From positions 1 through 20,730 of the IMG/VR virus record IMGVR_UViG_3300049596_000372: DNA of 20,730 bases; one strand, written 5' to 3'. A program made the translations under genes and the position numbers. Below are positions 14,094-20,730 of this stretch, piece by piece. This DNA is from a virus. Under the pieces are notes generated by a model. It saw only the letters and a program-made list of their open reading frames with translations. It did not search any database and was not told the DNA's origin. The stretch's first letter is position 1, and each line of letters opens with the position of its first letter.

Positions 14094-15943
14094 GCAATCA
14101 ATTAATGGTTTTAACTTTTGCGGAGGCAAGACAACCCGAATATAGGGAGAAGAAAGGCGAAGGCGAAGGATACATTGAGTTCGGGAAAAAGAATGATTAT
14201 CCAAACTACTTGGTCGATTTATTTAATAAGTCTGCTAAGCATAATGCGATAATTAAAGGTAAGGTCAACTACATAACTGGGAATGGCTTCAAAATCAAAG
14301 AGGGTACTGACCCTATTGGTGAACAATTCATCGCACAAGCTAACCGAGTGGAGTCGTTGACCGAAGTATTAAGAAAGGCATCTATTGATATTGAGTTATT
14401 CGGAGGCGCTTACTTGCAAATTATATGGAGTGTAACGGGTGAAAATCTTGCTGAGGTATATCACGTTGATTATACGAAGATTAGAACTAATGCTGACAAT
14501 ACTCAGTTTTGGTATTCGGAAAATTGGGAAGATAGAAAGTATAAAAGAGAGGTCTTTAACGGGTTTAATTCTCAGTTACGACAAGGCACTCAAATAATGT
14601 ATTTAAAGGAGTATCGACCTAACTTAAATGCTTATGCATTGCCAGGTTATTTCGGTGCTTTAAACTACGTTGAATCCGATATTGAAATATCTAAGCACGT
14701 TTTGGGTAATGCGCAAACGGGATTTAGTGCATCTAAATTAATTACGTTGCCAAATGGCGAGCCATCGGATGACGAGAAACGCCAAATTGAACGCAAGTTT
14801 ACCGATAGGTTTACGGGTAGTGATGGCAAGAAGTTTATACTTTCATTTGTAAACGATGCTTCAAGAAAGCCAGTCATTGAAGATTTAGGAGCAAGTGATA
14901 TTACTAAGGAAGATTTTGGAAATGTAGATAAAATGATTCAGCAGAATATCTTTGCTGGGCATCAGATTACCGCTCCCGATTTATTTGGTATTTCGACTCC
15001 AGGTCAATTAGGTACTCGCCAACAAATGCGAGATTCTTACGAGATTTTTAAAAATACTTACGTTAATGATAAGCAAATATTTCTTGAGCAAGTATTCAGT
15101 TTACTTGCCAAATTACACGGTGCTAGTAGTGAACTCCAAATCGTACCAGTTGAGCCGATTGGCATAGATTTTAGTGAAGCAATTATTTTGCAAGTTGCTC
15201 CTAAACAATGGATACTTGAAAAGTTGGGTATTGATATGACTCAATATCAACAAGCTGAAATAGTACCCGAAGAGCAACCCGTTGAAGTTCAACAATCAAA
15301 GGTACAATTTAGTGAAGATGAGGTAGTAAGCGTATTCGAAGAATTTGGTGTTTCAAAATCGGAATATTCAATCTTTAAATCAAAAGAGGTTTTTAGTTCA
15401 AATGTAAGCGAAGAAGAAGAAGCATTTCATTTAGAATTTGCCGAGCAAGCATTAAGTGGATTAGAAGCTAACATATTAGACTTAATTCAAAAGGATAAAA
15501 GAATAACGGCTGAGGTTATTGCTGGAACTATTGGAGTAGACATCGATATTATTAATCGTGTCTTAGATGGATTGGATAAAAGAGGAATTGTAAGCAGTTC
15601 TGTTTCAAGGGGAATAACCGAAAGGAAATTGTCTAAGCCATTATCTGAATTGAATGCACCTAAGCCAACAACCACAAGTTTTATGGTTAGGTATTCATAC
15701 GAATGGAGGTCAGATATTCCAAGTAATGAACGTAATTCAGCAGACCATCCAAGTCGTGTATTTTGCGCTCGATTAATGCAGTTAGATAGATTGTATTCAA
15801 GAGCAGAAATTGAAGCCATATCCGCAAGATTAGGATATAGTGTATTTGATAGGCGAGGCGGTTGGTGGACTAAGCCAAATGGTCAACATTCGCCAAGTTG
15901 CAGACATCGTTGGTTTGCTCAGACAGTAATTAAGAAAGGATAA
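14090..15943 (+). CDS. Portal protein with extra C-terminal domains
   Basis: A 617-residue protein. Residues 1 to about 400 look like a portal: GKKNDYPNYLVDLFNKSAKHNAIIKGK in pieces near the start, VLRKASIDIELFGGAYLQI, a wing region, PGYFGALNYVESDIEISKHVLGN, and TAPDLFGISTPGQLGTRQQMRDSYEIFKNTYV in pieces near 300-330. Residues about 455-505 resemble a winged-helix fold (LEANILDLIQKDKRITAEVI, INRVLDGLDKRGIVSSS). Residues 532-617 form a Cys/His domain (SRVFCARLMQLDRLYSRAEI with C559; RRGGWWTKPNGQHSPSCRHRW with C604 and H606). That end resembles domains found on portals and head-morphogenesis (MuF-like) proteins. The portal is the 12-fold ring for DNA entry. It lies 10 kb from the terminase, an unusual distance. 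Confidence 0.82.
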   Translation: MSNQLMVLTFAEARQPEYREKKGEGEGYIEFGKKNDYPNYLVDLFNKSAKHNAIIKGKVNYITGNGFKIKEGTDPIGEQFIAQANRVESLTEVLRKASIDIELFGGAYLQIIWSVTGENLAEVYHVDYTKIRTNADNTQFWYSENWEDRKYKREVFNGFNSQLRQGTQIMYLKEYRPNLNAYALPGYFGALNYVESDIEISKHVLGNAQTGFSASKLITLPNGEPSDDEKRQIERKFTDRFTGSDGKKFILSFVNDASRKPVIEDLGASDITKEDFGNVDKMIQQNIFAGHQITAPDLFGISTPGQLGTRQQMRDSYEIFKNTYVNDKQIFLEQVFSLLAKLHGASSELQIVPVEPIGIDFSEAIILQVAPKQWILEKLGIDMTQYQQAEIVPEEQPVEVQQSKVQFSEDEVVSVFEEFGVSKSEYSIFKSKEVFSSNVSEEEEAFHLEFAEQALSGLEANILDLIQKDKRITAEVIAGTIGVDIDIINRVLDGLDKRGIVSSSVSRGITERKLSKPLSELNAPKPTTTSFMVRYSYEWRSDIPSNERNSADHPSRVFCARLMQLDRLYSRAEIEAISARLGYSVFDRRGGWWTKPNGQHSPSCRHRWFAQTVIKKG

Positions 15944-15944
15944 T

Positions 15945-16526
15945 ATGAAGAATACATTATTTATAGGAGCAACGGCAATTAAGGAAAGAACGGCAGTTCA
16001 TTCTAATATCGATGACAAGTCTATTTTGCCCGAGATAAAAACGGCTCAAGACATTTATATTTTGCCAGCTTTAGGCACGGCACTTTATACAAGGCTTCAA
16101 GATGGTATCGTTGCCAATAATTTAACGGCTAACGAGTCAGCTTTATTGGATGACTATGTAACGGATACGCTTGTTTATTATGTATTATCTGAGTTACCCG
16201 TTGGATTATCTTTTCAGTTTTACAATAAAGGGTTAGTTCGTAAGACTTCGGATAATAGCGACCAACCTAATATGCAAGATTTAATCGATGTGGCTAATCG
16301 GTATCGGTCAAGAGCGGAGTTTTATAAGCAAAGAATGATTAAGTACTTGCAAGAGGTAAGCACAAGTAATTTATTTCCTGAATATATCAATCCAGGTACG
16401 GGAGTCGATACGATGTATCCTGAAAGAGATGGCTATCAATCAAGCATATTTTTAGGAGATGAAAATAGTTTGTTTGGGATGACTTATCCTCAGCACGTAA
16501 TGAAAAGTAAAGGACATTGCAATTAA
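15945..16526 (+). CDS. Head-tail connector protein, DUF6712-like
   Basis: A 193-residue mostly helical protein. The stretch DDKSILPEIKTAQDIYILPALGTALYTRLQDG (cited in parts: ILPEIKTAQDIYILPALGT) is the signature I associate with the DUF6712 family. A second helical part follows: ESALLDDYVTDTLVYYVLSELP and DLIDVANRYRSRAEFYKQRM. These proteins sit beneath the portal as an adaptor, equivalent to gp6/gp15-type connectors. The C-terminal tail (YPERDGYQSSIFLGD) is polar and probably flexible. It begins one base after the portal stop, in agreement with a portal-adaptor pair. Confidence 0.75.
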   Translation: MKNTLFIGATAIKERTAVHSNIDDKSILPEIKTAQDIYILPALGTALYTRLQDGIVANNLTANESALLDDYVTDTLVYYVLSELPVGLSFQFYNKGLVRKTSDNSDQPNMQDLIDVANRYRSRAEFYKQRMIKYLQEVSTSNLFPEYINPGTGVDTMYPERDGYQSSIFLGDENSLFGMTYPQHVMKSKGHCN

Positions 16527-16533
16527 AAAAAAT

Positions 16534-16668
16534 ATGCCAAAAGCATTTTCAACCAAAAACATTAATAAACTGATTGTTTATTTAGAACAAAATGGCAGTA
16601 AAGCAACTAACACTAAACCAAACTATCAAGCTGATAAGGGATATAGCGCAAAGCCACGACCAAATTAA
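16534..16668 (+). CDS. Possible 44-residue protein overlapping the next gene
   Basis: An ATG at 16534 in the 65-base gap after the connector gene opens 44 codons ending with TAA at 16666-16668. The start context (TTAAAAAAAAT-ATG) is the A-rich type used by real genes here. The product is basic: MPKAFSTKNINKLIVYLEQNG, cited as far as KLIVYLEQN, then a Lys/Pro-rich tail ending SAKPRPN. Its last 77 bases overlap the next gene in another frame. A helix plus a polar tail would suit a small virion or regulatory peptide, but the tail may just reflect the overlap. Function unknown. Confidence 0.42.
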   Translation: MPKAFSTKNINKLIVYLEQNGSKATNTKPNYQADKGYSAKPRPN

Positions 16669-17050
16669 TACGGTCTATTTCGGCGATGTGTGGGAGTTTC
16701 TTTCTCAGCCTGATAATGTTTATCCATCGATGTTTTATTCGTTGACTGGAAGCCAAATAAACGGCAAAGAATTGAGTATGTCATTTAGTTTATTCTTTCT
16801 TGATAGGCAACTTCAAGACGAAACTAACGAAACGGAGGTTTTATCTGACCAATTATTGATTTGTCAAGATATTATTTCAATGCTTAAGCACCCGAATTTT
16901 AATTGGGAAATTTCCGAAGGAATTACACTAGAATTTTTTACTGAAAATGAGAAGGATTATTTAGCTGGAGTAAAAGCCGACATATCGGTTATTTATCCTA
17001 TGCTTTCAAATCGTTGTCAAATACCAACCGACTTTACATATCCAAGTTAA
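16592..17050 (+). CDS. Tail terminator-like/neck protein
   Basis: A 152-residue alpha/beta protein. The helix TLNQTIKLIRDIAQSHDQIN is followed by YFGDVWEFLSQPDNVYPSMFY, then strands LSMSFSLFFLDRQL, the helix VLSDQLLICQDIISMLKHP, and a late strand pair (GITLEFFTENEKDYLAGVKADISVIYP, in parts EFFTENEKDYLAGVK). The order helix, YP-x-M, F-x-x-DR, helix, strand with ExxDxxAG matches a small neck or tail-completion family I recall in Bacteroidota phages. It lies after the connector, where a tail terminator normally is. In-frame stop at 16583 fixes the start at 16592. Its end carries the second copy of a 20-base repeat shared with 9028. Confidence 0.62.
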   Translation: MAVKQLTLNQTIKLIRDIAQSHDQINTVYFGDVWEFLSQPDNVYPSMFYSLTGSQINGKELSMSFSLFFLDRQLQDETNETEVLSDQLLICQDIISMLKHPNFNWEISEGITLEFFTENEKDYLAGVKADISVIYPMLSNRCQIPTDFTYPS

Positions 17051-17058
17051 GAAATGGC
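17039..17058 (+). repeat. 20-bp junction repeat, copy 2
   Basis: Exact second copy of the 20 bases at 9028-9047. Here it spans the final Y-P-S codons and stop of the tail-terminator-like gene and the start of the tail fibre gene. The upstream proteins are otherwise unrelated in sequence, so shared ancestry of the whole genes does not explain the match. Confidence 0.85.
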
Positions 17059-19045
17059 AAATAAGAAAATAAACCAATTAGTCTCAAAGACTTCAATTTT
17101 ATCAACCGATTTATTTGGTATTGGTGATGCAACTACGGGGCAACTTTATAAAAAGACTATTGCTGAATTACAAGCTGCGATTGGTGGAGCGGTAATTTCG
17201 GTAAATGGTTTGGTAGGAACGGTTGTCTTGGATACAGATGACATTCAAGAATTAGTTTCGCCAACAAACAAATGGTTTACCGATGCAAGAGCTAGAGGTG
17301 CGATTAGTTTAACGGTAACTGGTAGTTCGGGAGCATCGACTTATAATAGTGGAACGGGTGTTTTAAATGTACCTACTTACACATTGGCTGGATTAGGTGG
17401 AATTAGTGCAACTTTTTTAAGCGGTGGAACGGGTATTTCTTACAATTCGGGAACGGGAGTTATTTCTTATTCGGGAACGGTTTATACTGATTCTTCTATT
17501 CGTGGTTTAATTAGTGCTGGAACGGGAATAAGTTACAACTCAACTACGGGTGCAATTTCATATAGTGGAACGGTGTACACGGATTCTTCAGTTAGGGCAT
17601 TATTATCTTTGACAACTACGGGAAGTAGTGGAGCATCGACTTATAATTCAACTACGGGAGTAATAAACGTACCAAATTACACTCTTGCTGGACTTGGAGG
17701 TATTTCTTTGACTTCATTAAGTGGAGGCGCTGGAATTACTTATAATTCATCTACTGGAGAAATTAGTTATTCGGGAACGGTTTATACGGATGCAAGCGTA
17801 AGAGCATTATTATCGGCTGGGACTGGAATAAGTTATAATTCTACTACGGGAGTAATTGCTTCAACTATTACTCAATATACCGATGCTTTAGCAAGAGCAT
17901 CAATAAGCATAACAACTACTGGAACTTCGGGGGCAAGTACTTATAACTCGACTACTGGAGTAATAAATGTACCTCAATATCAAGGAGCAATTACGTTGAC
18001 TACTACGGGTACTTCGGGTGCTGCAACTTTTAGTTCTAATACTTTAAATATTCCAAATTATGGTTCTGCATTAAGTGGATATTTACCATTAACTGGAGGT
18101 ACTTTAACGGGGTCATTAGCAGGTACAACTGCTTCTTTTAGTGGTAACGGAAATTTTGGTTCACAATCATTACAATCTTGGGGGTCTATTTTTAGAGCGA
18201 TACAAATTGGGGTAAGTTGTTCAATAGTTTCTGCGACAAGTTCAGGTGAAACAGATATTGCATTATATTCTAATACATATTATGATGGAACAAATTATAA
18301 AATATTAAATAGTACAACACAAGTACCTTCTTATTTTCAATTAGCTGATGGAACACTTAGTTTAGCTACTGGTAATACTGGTTCAGTTGGCTCAAATGTT
18401 ACGAGTCTTACTACTAAATTTGTAGTAACTAAAACTGGTAACGTTGGAATTGGAACGAGTTCTCCAGGTACTAAATTACAAGTAGAAGGAACAATATTAA
18501 TACCAAGTGATGTAAGTGGTACAAGTGGATATAAAATCAATTACACGACTGCGGATGGAGGTTCAAGAAGTTGGAAAATAGGGAATGATAATCATGCTTA
18601 TGGCGATTTCTATATTGGACAATCAACTACACAATCAGGTTCTAGTTATAGTACTAAATTTTTAATTCATCCATCTGGAAACGTATCAATAAATACTACC
18701 TCAGACAATGGATATAAACTTTATGTTGCTGGAACTATTTATGCAACTGGTAACATTACTGCAAATTCGGATTTAACTCTAAAGAAAAACCTTGAATTAA
18801 TTACAAATCCAACGGATAAATTAATGCAATTAAATGGTTATTCATACCAATGGAAATCGGATGATTCTCATCAATATGGAGTAATTGCACAAGAGGTTGA
18901 AAAAATACTTCCGTATGCCGTTAGTACTGGTAACGATGGAATTAAAGGAGTTTCTTATAATCAAATTATTCCCGTATTAATCGAGGCAGTAAAAGAACAA
19001 AAGAAAGAATTAGAAGAATTAAGGGATATTTTAGCTTCTAAATAA
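17054..19045 (+). CDS. Tail fibre with S74 self-cleaving chaperone end
   Basis: A 663-residue fibre. The N-terminus (MANKKINQLVSKTSILSTDLFGIGD) is an attachment segment seen in many phage fibres. Residues about 89-317 are repeats rich in Gly, Ser, Thr and Tyr with a 100-residue period (see repeat entry). A further part has PLTGGTLTGSLAG and FVVTKTGNVGIGTSSPGTKLQVEG. The last 92 residues match the peptidase S74 intramolecular chaperone: S572 in NSDLTLKKN, K577 five residues on as expected for a Ser-Lys pair, then GVIAQEVEKILP and VSYNQIIPVLIEAVKEQK. In this family the chaperone trimerises the fibre and is then cut off before the serine. The gene starts 3 bases after the previous stop. Confidence 0.88.
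   Translation: MANKKINQLVSKTSILSTDLFGIGDATTGQLYKKTIAELQAAIGGAVISVNGLVGTVVLDTDDIQELVSPTNKWFTDARARGAISLTVTGSSGASTYNSGTGVLNVPTYTLAGLGGISATFLSGGTGISYNSGTGVISYSGTVYTDSSIRGLISAGTGISYNSTTGAISYSGTVYTDSSVRALLSLTTTGSSGASTYNSTTGVINVPNYTLAGLGGISLTSLSGGAGITYNSSTGEISYSGTVYTDASVRALLSAGTGISYNSTTGVIASTITQYTDALARASISITTTGTSGASTYNSTTGVINVPQYQGAITLTTTGTSGAATFSSNTLNIPNYGSALSGYLPLTGGTLTGSLAGTTASFSGNGNFGSQSLQSWGSIFRAIQIGVSCSIVSATSSGETDIALYSNTYYDGTNYKILNSTTQVPSYFQLADGTLSLATGNTGSVGSNVTSLTTKFVVTKTGNVGIGTSSPGTKLQVEGTILIPSDVSGTSGYKINYTTADGGSRSWKIGNDNHAYGDFYIGQSTTQSGSSYSTKFLIHPSGNVSINTTSDNGYKLYVAGTIYATGNITANSDLTLKKNLELITNPTDKLMQLNGYSYQWKSDDSHQYGVIAQEVEKILPYAVSTGNDGIKGVSYNQIIPVLIEAVKEQKKELEELRDILASK
17318..18004 (+). repeat. 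300-bp-period coding repeat in the fibre
   Basis: The motif TG(S/T)SGASTYNS(G/T)TGV(L/I)NVP begins at 17318, 17618 and 17918, exactly 300 bases (100 codons) apart; a degenerate copy starts at 18005. The first two units are close to each other over the full 100 residues; the third is truncated after about 29. Each unit contains a 31-residue subrepeat (GTGISYNSxTG...SYSGTVYTD) that starts, for example, at 17426 and 17519. Codons differ between copies, so the repeat is conserved at the protein level more than at the DNA level. Confidence 0.88.
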
Positions 19046-20730
19046 ATGCCATTACAAGGAAGTGGAGAAATGACCTTTACTCAGGTCTATAATGAAATAA
19101 CGGGGGAAAGTTTGACTTCCCCTACTATTTCCATTTCCGTAGCTGAACTTGGTCAACTCCAAAATTCAAGCGGTCAAACAATTCCATTAAATCAATATTA
19201 CACTCCAAGACCTGACGGCAATCTACCAACGGTATTTCCGACTGAATGGTATCTTTATTGCCAAAGGTGTAATGTCCCAGCGCCATACATAACGATTTCA
19301 AAGACTGCGCCAACAAGTGCAAACTCAGGGCAAGAATTTGCTTATCGATTAACGATTGCAAATAATGGTCAAGTCAATTCCTCAGGAGACATAATAGTTC
19401 GGGATTACATTCCAAATGGATTAACTTTTGTGCGATATGAAAGGGATACTCCAGCTTGGGGATTTAATATATCAGGTCAACAAGTAACGGCAACTTTTAC
19501 TTCTTCTTTGCCCGTAGGATTTGGGGCAGTAATAACAATTTACGTTACTACTTCCATTCAAGGAACTTACTCAAATTTTGCAACGGTTGAAGGTGGAGGC
19601 GAATCAATAACCAAGACTTCAAATACAGTTTATACGGGAGTCGGGGGAGTGCCAACATGGACAAGTTCAGTTACCAAGAGATTAGTTCGTACAATTCAAA
19701 AGAATGATTGCGGTGCTTATGGAGTTGGCTCTAATGAAGAAGTTTATAGTCCATTCTTTACGGCTACTTACACAAGTACAATAAGCCAAGCGGATGCGGA
19801 TGCTAATGCAAATACTAATGCAACGGCTTTATGTAACCAATGGCTCGATGCTAATGGGCAATCGGTAGCAAATCAATACGGAACTTGTACGTTTGGCTAT
19901 CCTAATATGACTTTGTCTAAGACAATGCCAAGCGCATTTAATATAAATCAATCGGGAACGGTTCGAATATTAATGCGAATCTTTGCAAATGTGACAAGCG
20001 GTCAAATAGTTATGTCAGATGTTTTGCCAAGTGGCTTTGAATATGTATCGCTTGTAGATATGCCAACTGGATTTACTTTATCGGTAAATGGGAGAACGGT
20101 AACATTTACAACTAATAATTCTTTACCAATTGATTATTACGGGGAATTTGTATTTACAATTAGAGCATTGACGGTAGGTAATTACACGAACTTTGCTTCG
20201 GCTTATGGCGGTAATATAATTAACAATTATGCTCAAAGTAATACGGTTAGCACTTATATATTTGGTCAACCATCTTTTTCGTTTACTTCGAATGTTGTAA
20301 ATAATAGCTTTGTTCATCCAGCGCCAATAAATGCAACTCCAACCGATGACGCTTATTATAACTATTATGTAACGATAGGCAACCAACCAAGTACAAATTC
20401 AACTTTGTTGGCTTTACGAATTACATTGCCTGGACATCTAAGAATTGTTGACCACGTTTCAGTATTTATAAACGAAACATATTTTACCTATTCTCAAGGT
20501 CTTGTCCCTAACGAATTATTAATATTTCAACGTAATAACGTAACCGTTCCCGTTGGGCAATACTTATTTGCAGTTAGGATAAATTTAGTGGTAGATTTTT
20601 ACCGAATGTTTCCTTATTCACAACCCGAAAGCGCAAGACCCGATGACAATCTTACGGTTAATTCTTCGGGGGCTTTAGTCCCAAGAAGGCAAGTGACTAA
20701 TTTTAAAGCGTTTGTAAGTGGAAGTCAAGT
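19046..20730 (+). CDS. DUF11/DUF5977 virion protein, cut by the window end
   Basis: Open for 561 codons without a stop, running off the window. Residues 1-80 contain MTFTQVYNEITG and ISVAELG...IPLNQYYTPRP, a short strand pattern seen at the N-termini of phage tail proteins. Residues about 81-197 are a DUF11-like domain (ITISKTAPTSANSGQEFAYRL, in parts; VRDYIPNGLTFVRYE). Residues 209-281 are DUF5977-like (NDCGAYGVGSNEEVYSPFF, TSTISQADADANANTNATA, ANQYGTC). A second DUF11-like unit covers about 285-405 (SDVLPSGFEYVSL), and a more divergent beta domain follows to the end. Likely a tail-surface or adhesive virion protein; the ligand is unknown. It begins directly after the fibre stop. Confidence 0.75.
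   Translation, partial: MPLQGSGEMTFTQVYNEITGESLTSPTISISVAELGQLQNSSGQTIPLNQYYTPRPDGNLPTVFPTEWYLYCQRCNVPAPYITISKTAPTSANSGQEFAYRLTIANNGQVNSSGDIIVRDYIPNGLTFVRYERDTPAWGFNISGQQVTATFTSSLPVGFGAVITIYVTTSIQGTYSNFATVEGGGESITKTSNTVYTGVGGVPTWTSSVTKRLVRTIQKNDCGAYGVGSNEEVYSPFFTATYTSTISQADADANANTNATALCNQWLDANGQSVANQYGTCTFGYPNMTLSKTMPSAFNINQSGTVRILMRIFANVTSGQIVMSDVLPSGFEYVSLVDMPTGFTLSVNGRTVTFTTNNSLPIDYYGEFVFTIRALTVGNYTNFASAYGGNIINNYAQSNTVSTYIFGQPSFSFTSNVVNNSFVHPAPINATPTDDAYYNYYVTIGNQPSTNSTLLALRITLPGHLRIVDHVSVFINETYFTYSQGLVPNELLIFQRNNVTVPVGQYLFAVRINLVVDFYRMFPYSQPESARPDDNLTVNSSGALVPRRQVTNFKAFVSGSQ
19103..19122 (+). other. GC-rich hairpin early in the DUF11 gene
   Basis: GGGGAAAGT and ACTTCCCC can pair around TTG with one bulged A. 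G and C runs of this length are rare here; the other two obvious cases are the hairpins at 13042 and 13643. It lies about 57 bases into the gene and may cause transcription pausing or attenuation, or be incidental coding. Confidence 0.35.

Noticed and set aside
15487-15819. 110-codon open frame on the - strand
   Set aside because: Fully antisense to the conserved C-terminal domains of the portal gene; no independent support.
17318-18065. Periodic repeats considered as a CRISPR array or intergenic repeat
   Set aside because: The period is exactly 300 bases, fully in frame, with protein-level conservation and no short identical repeats or unique spacers.
19125-19361. 78-codon open frame on the - strand
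   Set aside because: Also antisense to the gene that starts at 19046 and begins inside it.
20123-20386. 87-codon open frame on the - strand near the window end
   Set aside because: Antisense to the long open frame from 19046 that carries DUF11-like domains.
1-20730. Search for tRNA genes, attachment sites, integrase or lysis genes
   Set aside because: Nothing recognisable; coding sequence fills nearly all of the window and gaps are under 100 bases, so free phage versus prophage cannot be decided here.

Overview
The window is a gene-dense, AT-rich stretch (GC in the mid-30s percent by eye) in which every convincing gene lies on the + strand. It is the packaging and structural region of a long-tailed, probably non-contractile, phage or prophage of a Bacteroidota host. 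The phage assignment rests on recognisable terminase, tail chaperone, tape measure, XkdF-type protease, scaffold, HK97-fold capsid, portal, head-tail connector and S74-terminated tail fibre genes. The host assignment rests on protein families I associate with Bacteroidota phages (the MTPKEKA small proteins, DUF6712-type connector, DUF5977 and DUF11 domains) and on A-rich start contexts with no Shine-Dalgarno motif. No sheath, lysis, integrase, replication, tRNA or CRISPR feature is visible.

Layout. 1-744: three small genes linked by ATGA overlaps, the first two being tandem paralogues. 710-2668: an accessory block of a GT-B-type glycosyltransferase, a two-domain protein of unknown function and a SAM-dependent methyltransferase. 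2668-4231: terminase small and large subunits, the large one apparently starting at a TTG inside the small one. 4248-5011: a tail assembly chaperone with a likely -1 programmed frameshift on a run of nine T. 4998-10797: a gp10-like neck/tail protein, two large Bacteroidota-type tail proteins and the tape measure. 10809-13022: maturation protease, scaffold and major capsid protein. 13099-13620: probable tail tube protein. 13704-17050: a conserved small protein, portal, connector, a possible 44-residue protein and a tail-terminator-like protein. 17054-20730: a repeat-rich self-cleaving fibre and a DUF11/DUF5977 protein that runs off the window.

Genes mostly touch or overlap (TAATG and ATGA junctions), which suggests long co-transcribed and translationally coupled operons. 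The exceptions are the scaffold, capsid and tube genes. These have real spacers, A-rich leaders and, after the capsid and tube genes, GC-rich hairpins, as expected for the most abundant virion proteins.

The most notable points are: the gene order, with a tail block inserted between terminase and head genes and the portal far downstream; an exact 20-bp repeat at two gene junctions (9028-9047 and 17039-17058) that may be a trace of this shuffling; the frameshift site; the portal fused to extra C-terminal domains; the 300-bp-period fibre repeat; and the DUF11-DUF5977-DUF11 protein. I do not see a clearly new defence or enzymatic system.
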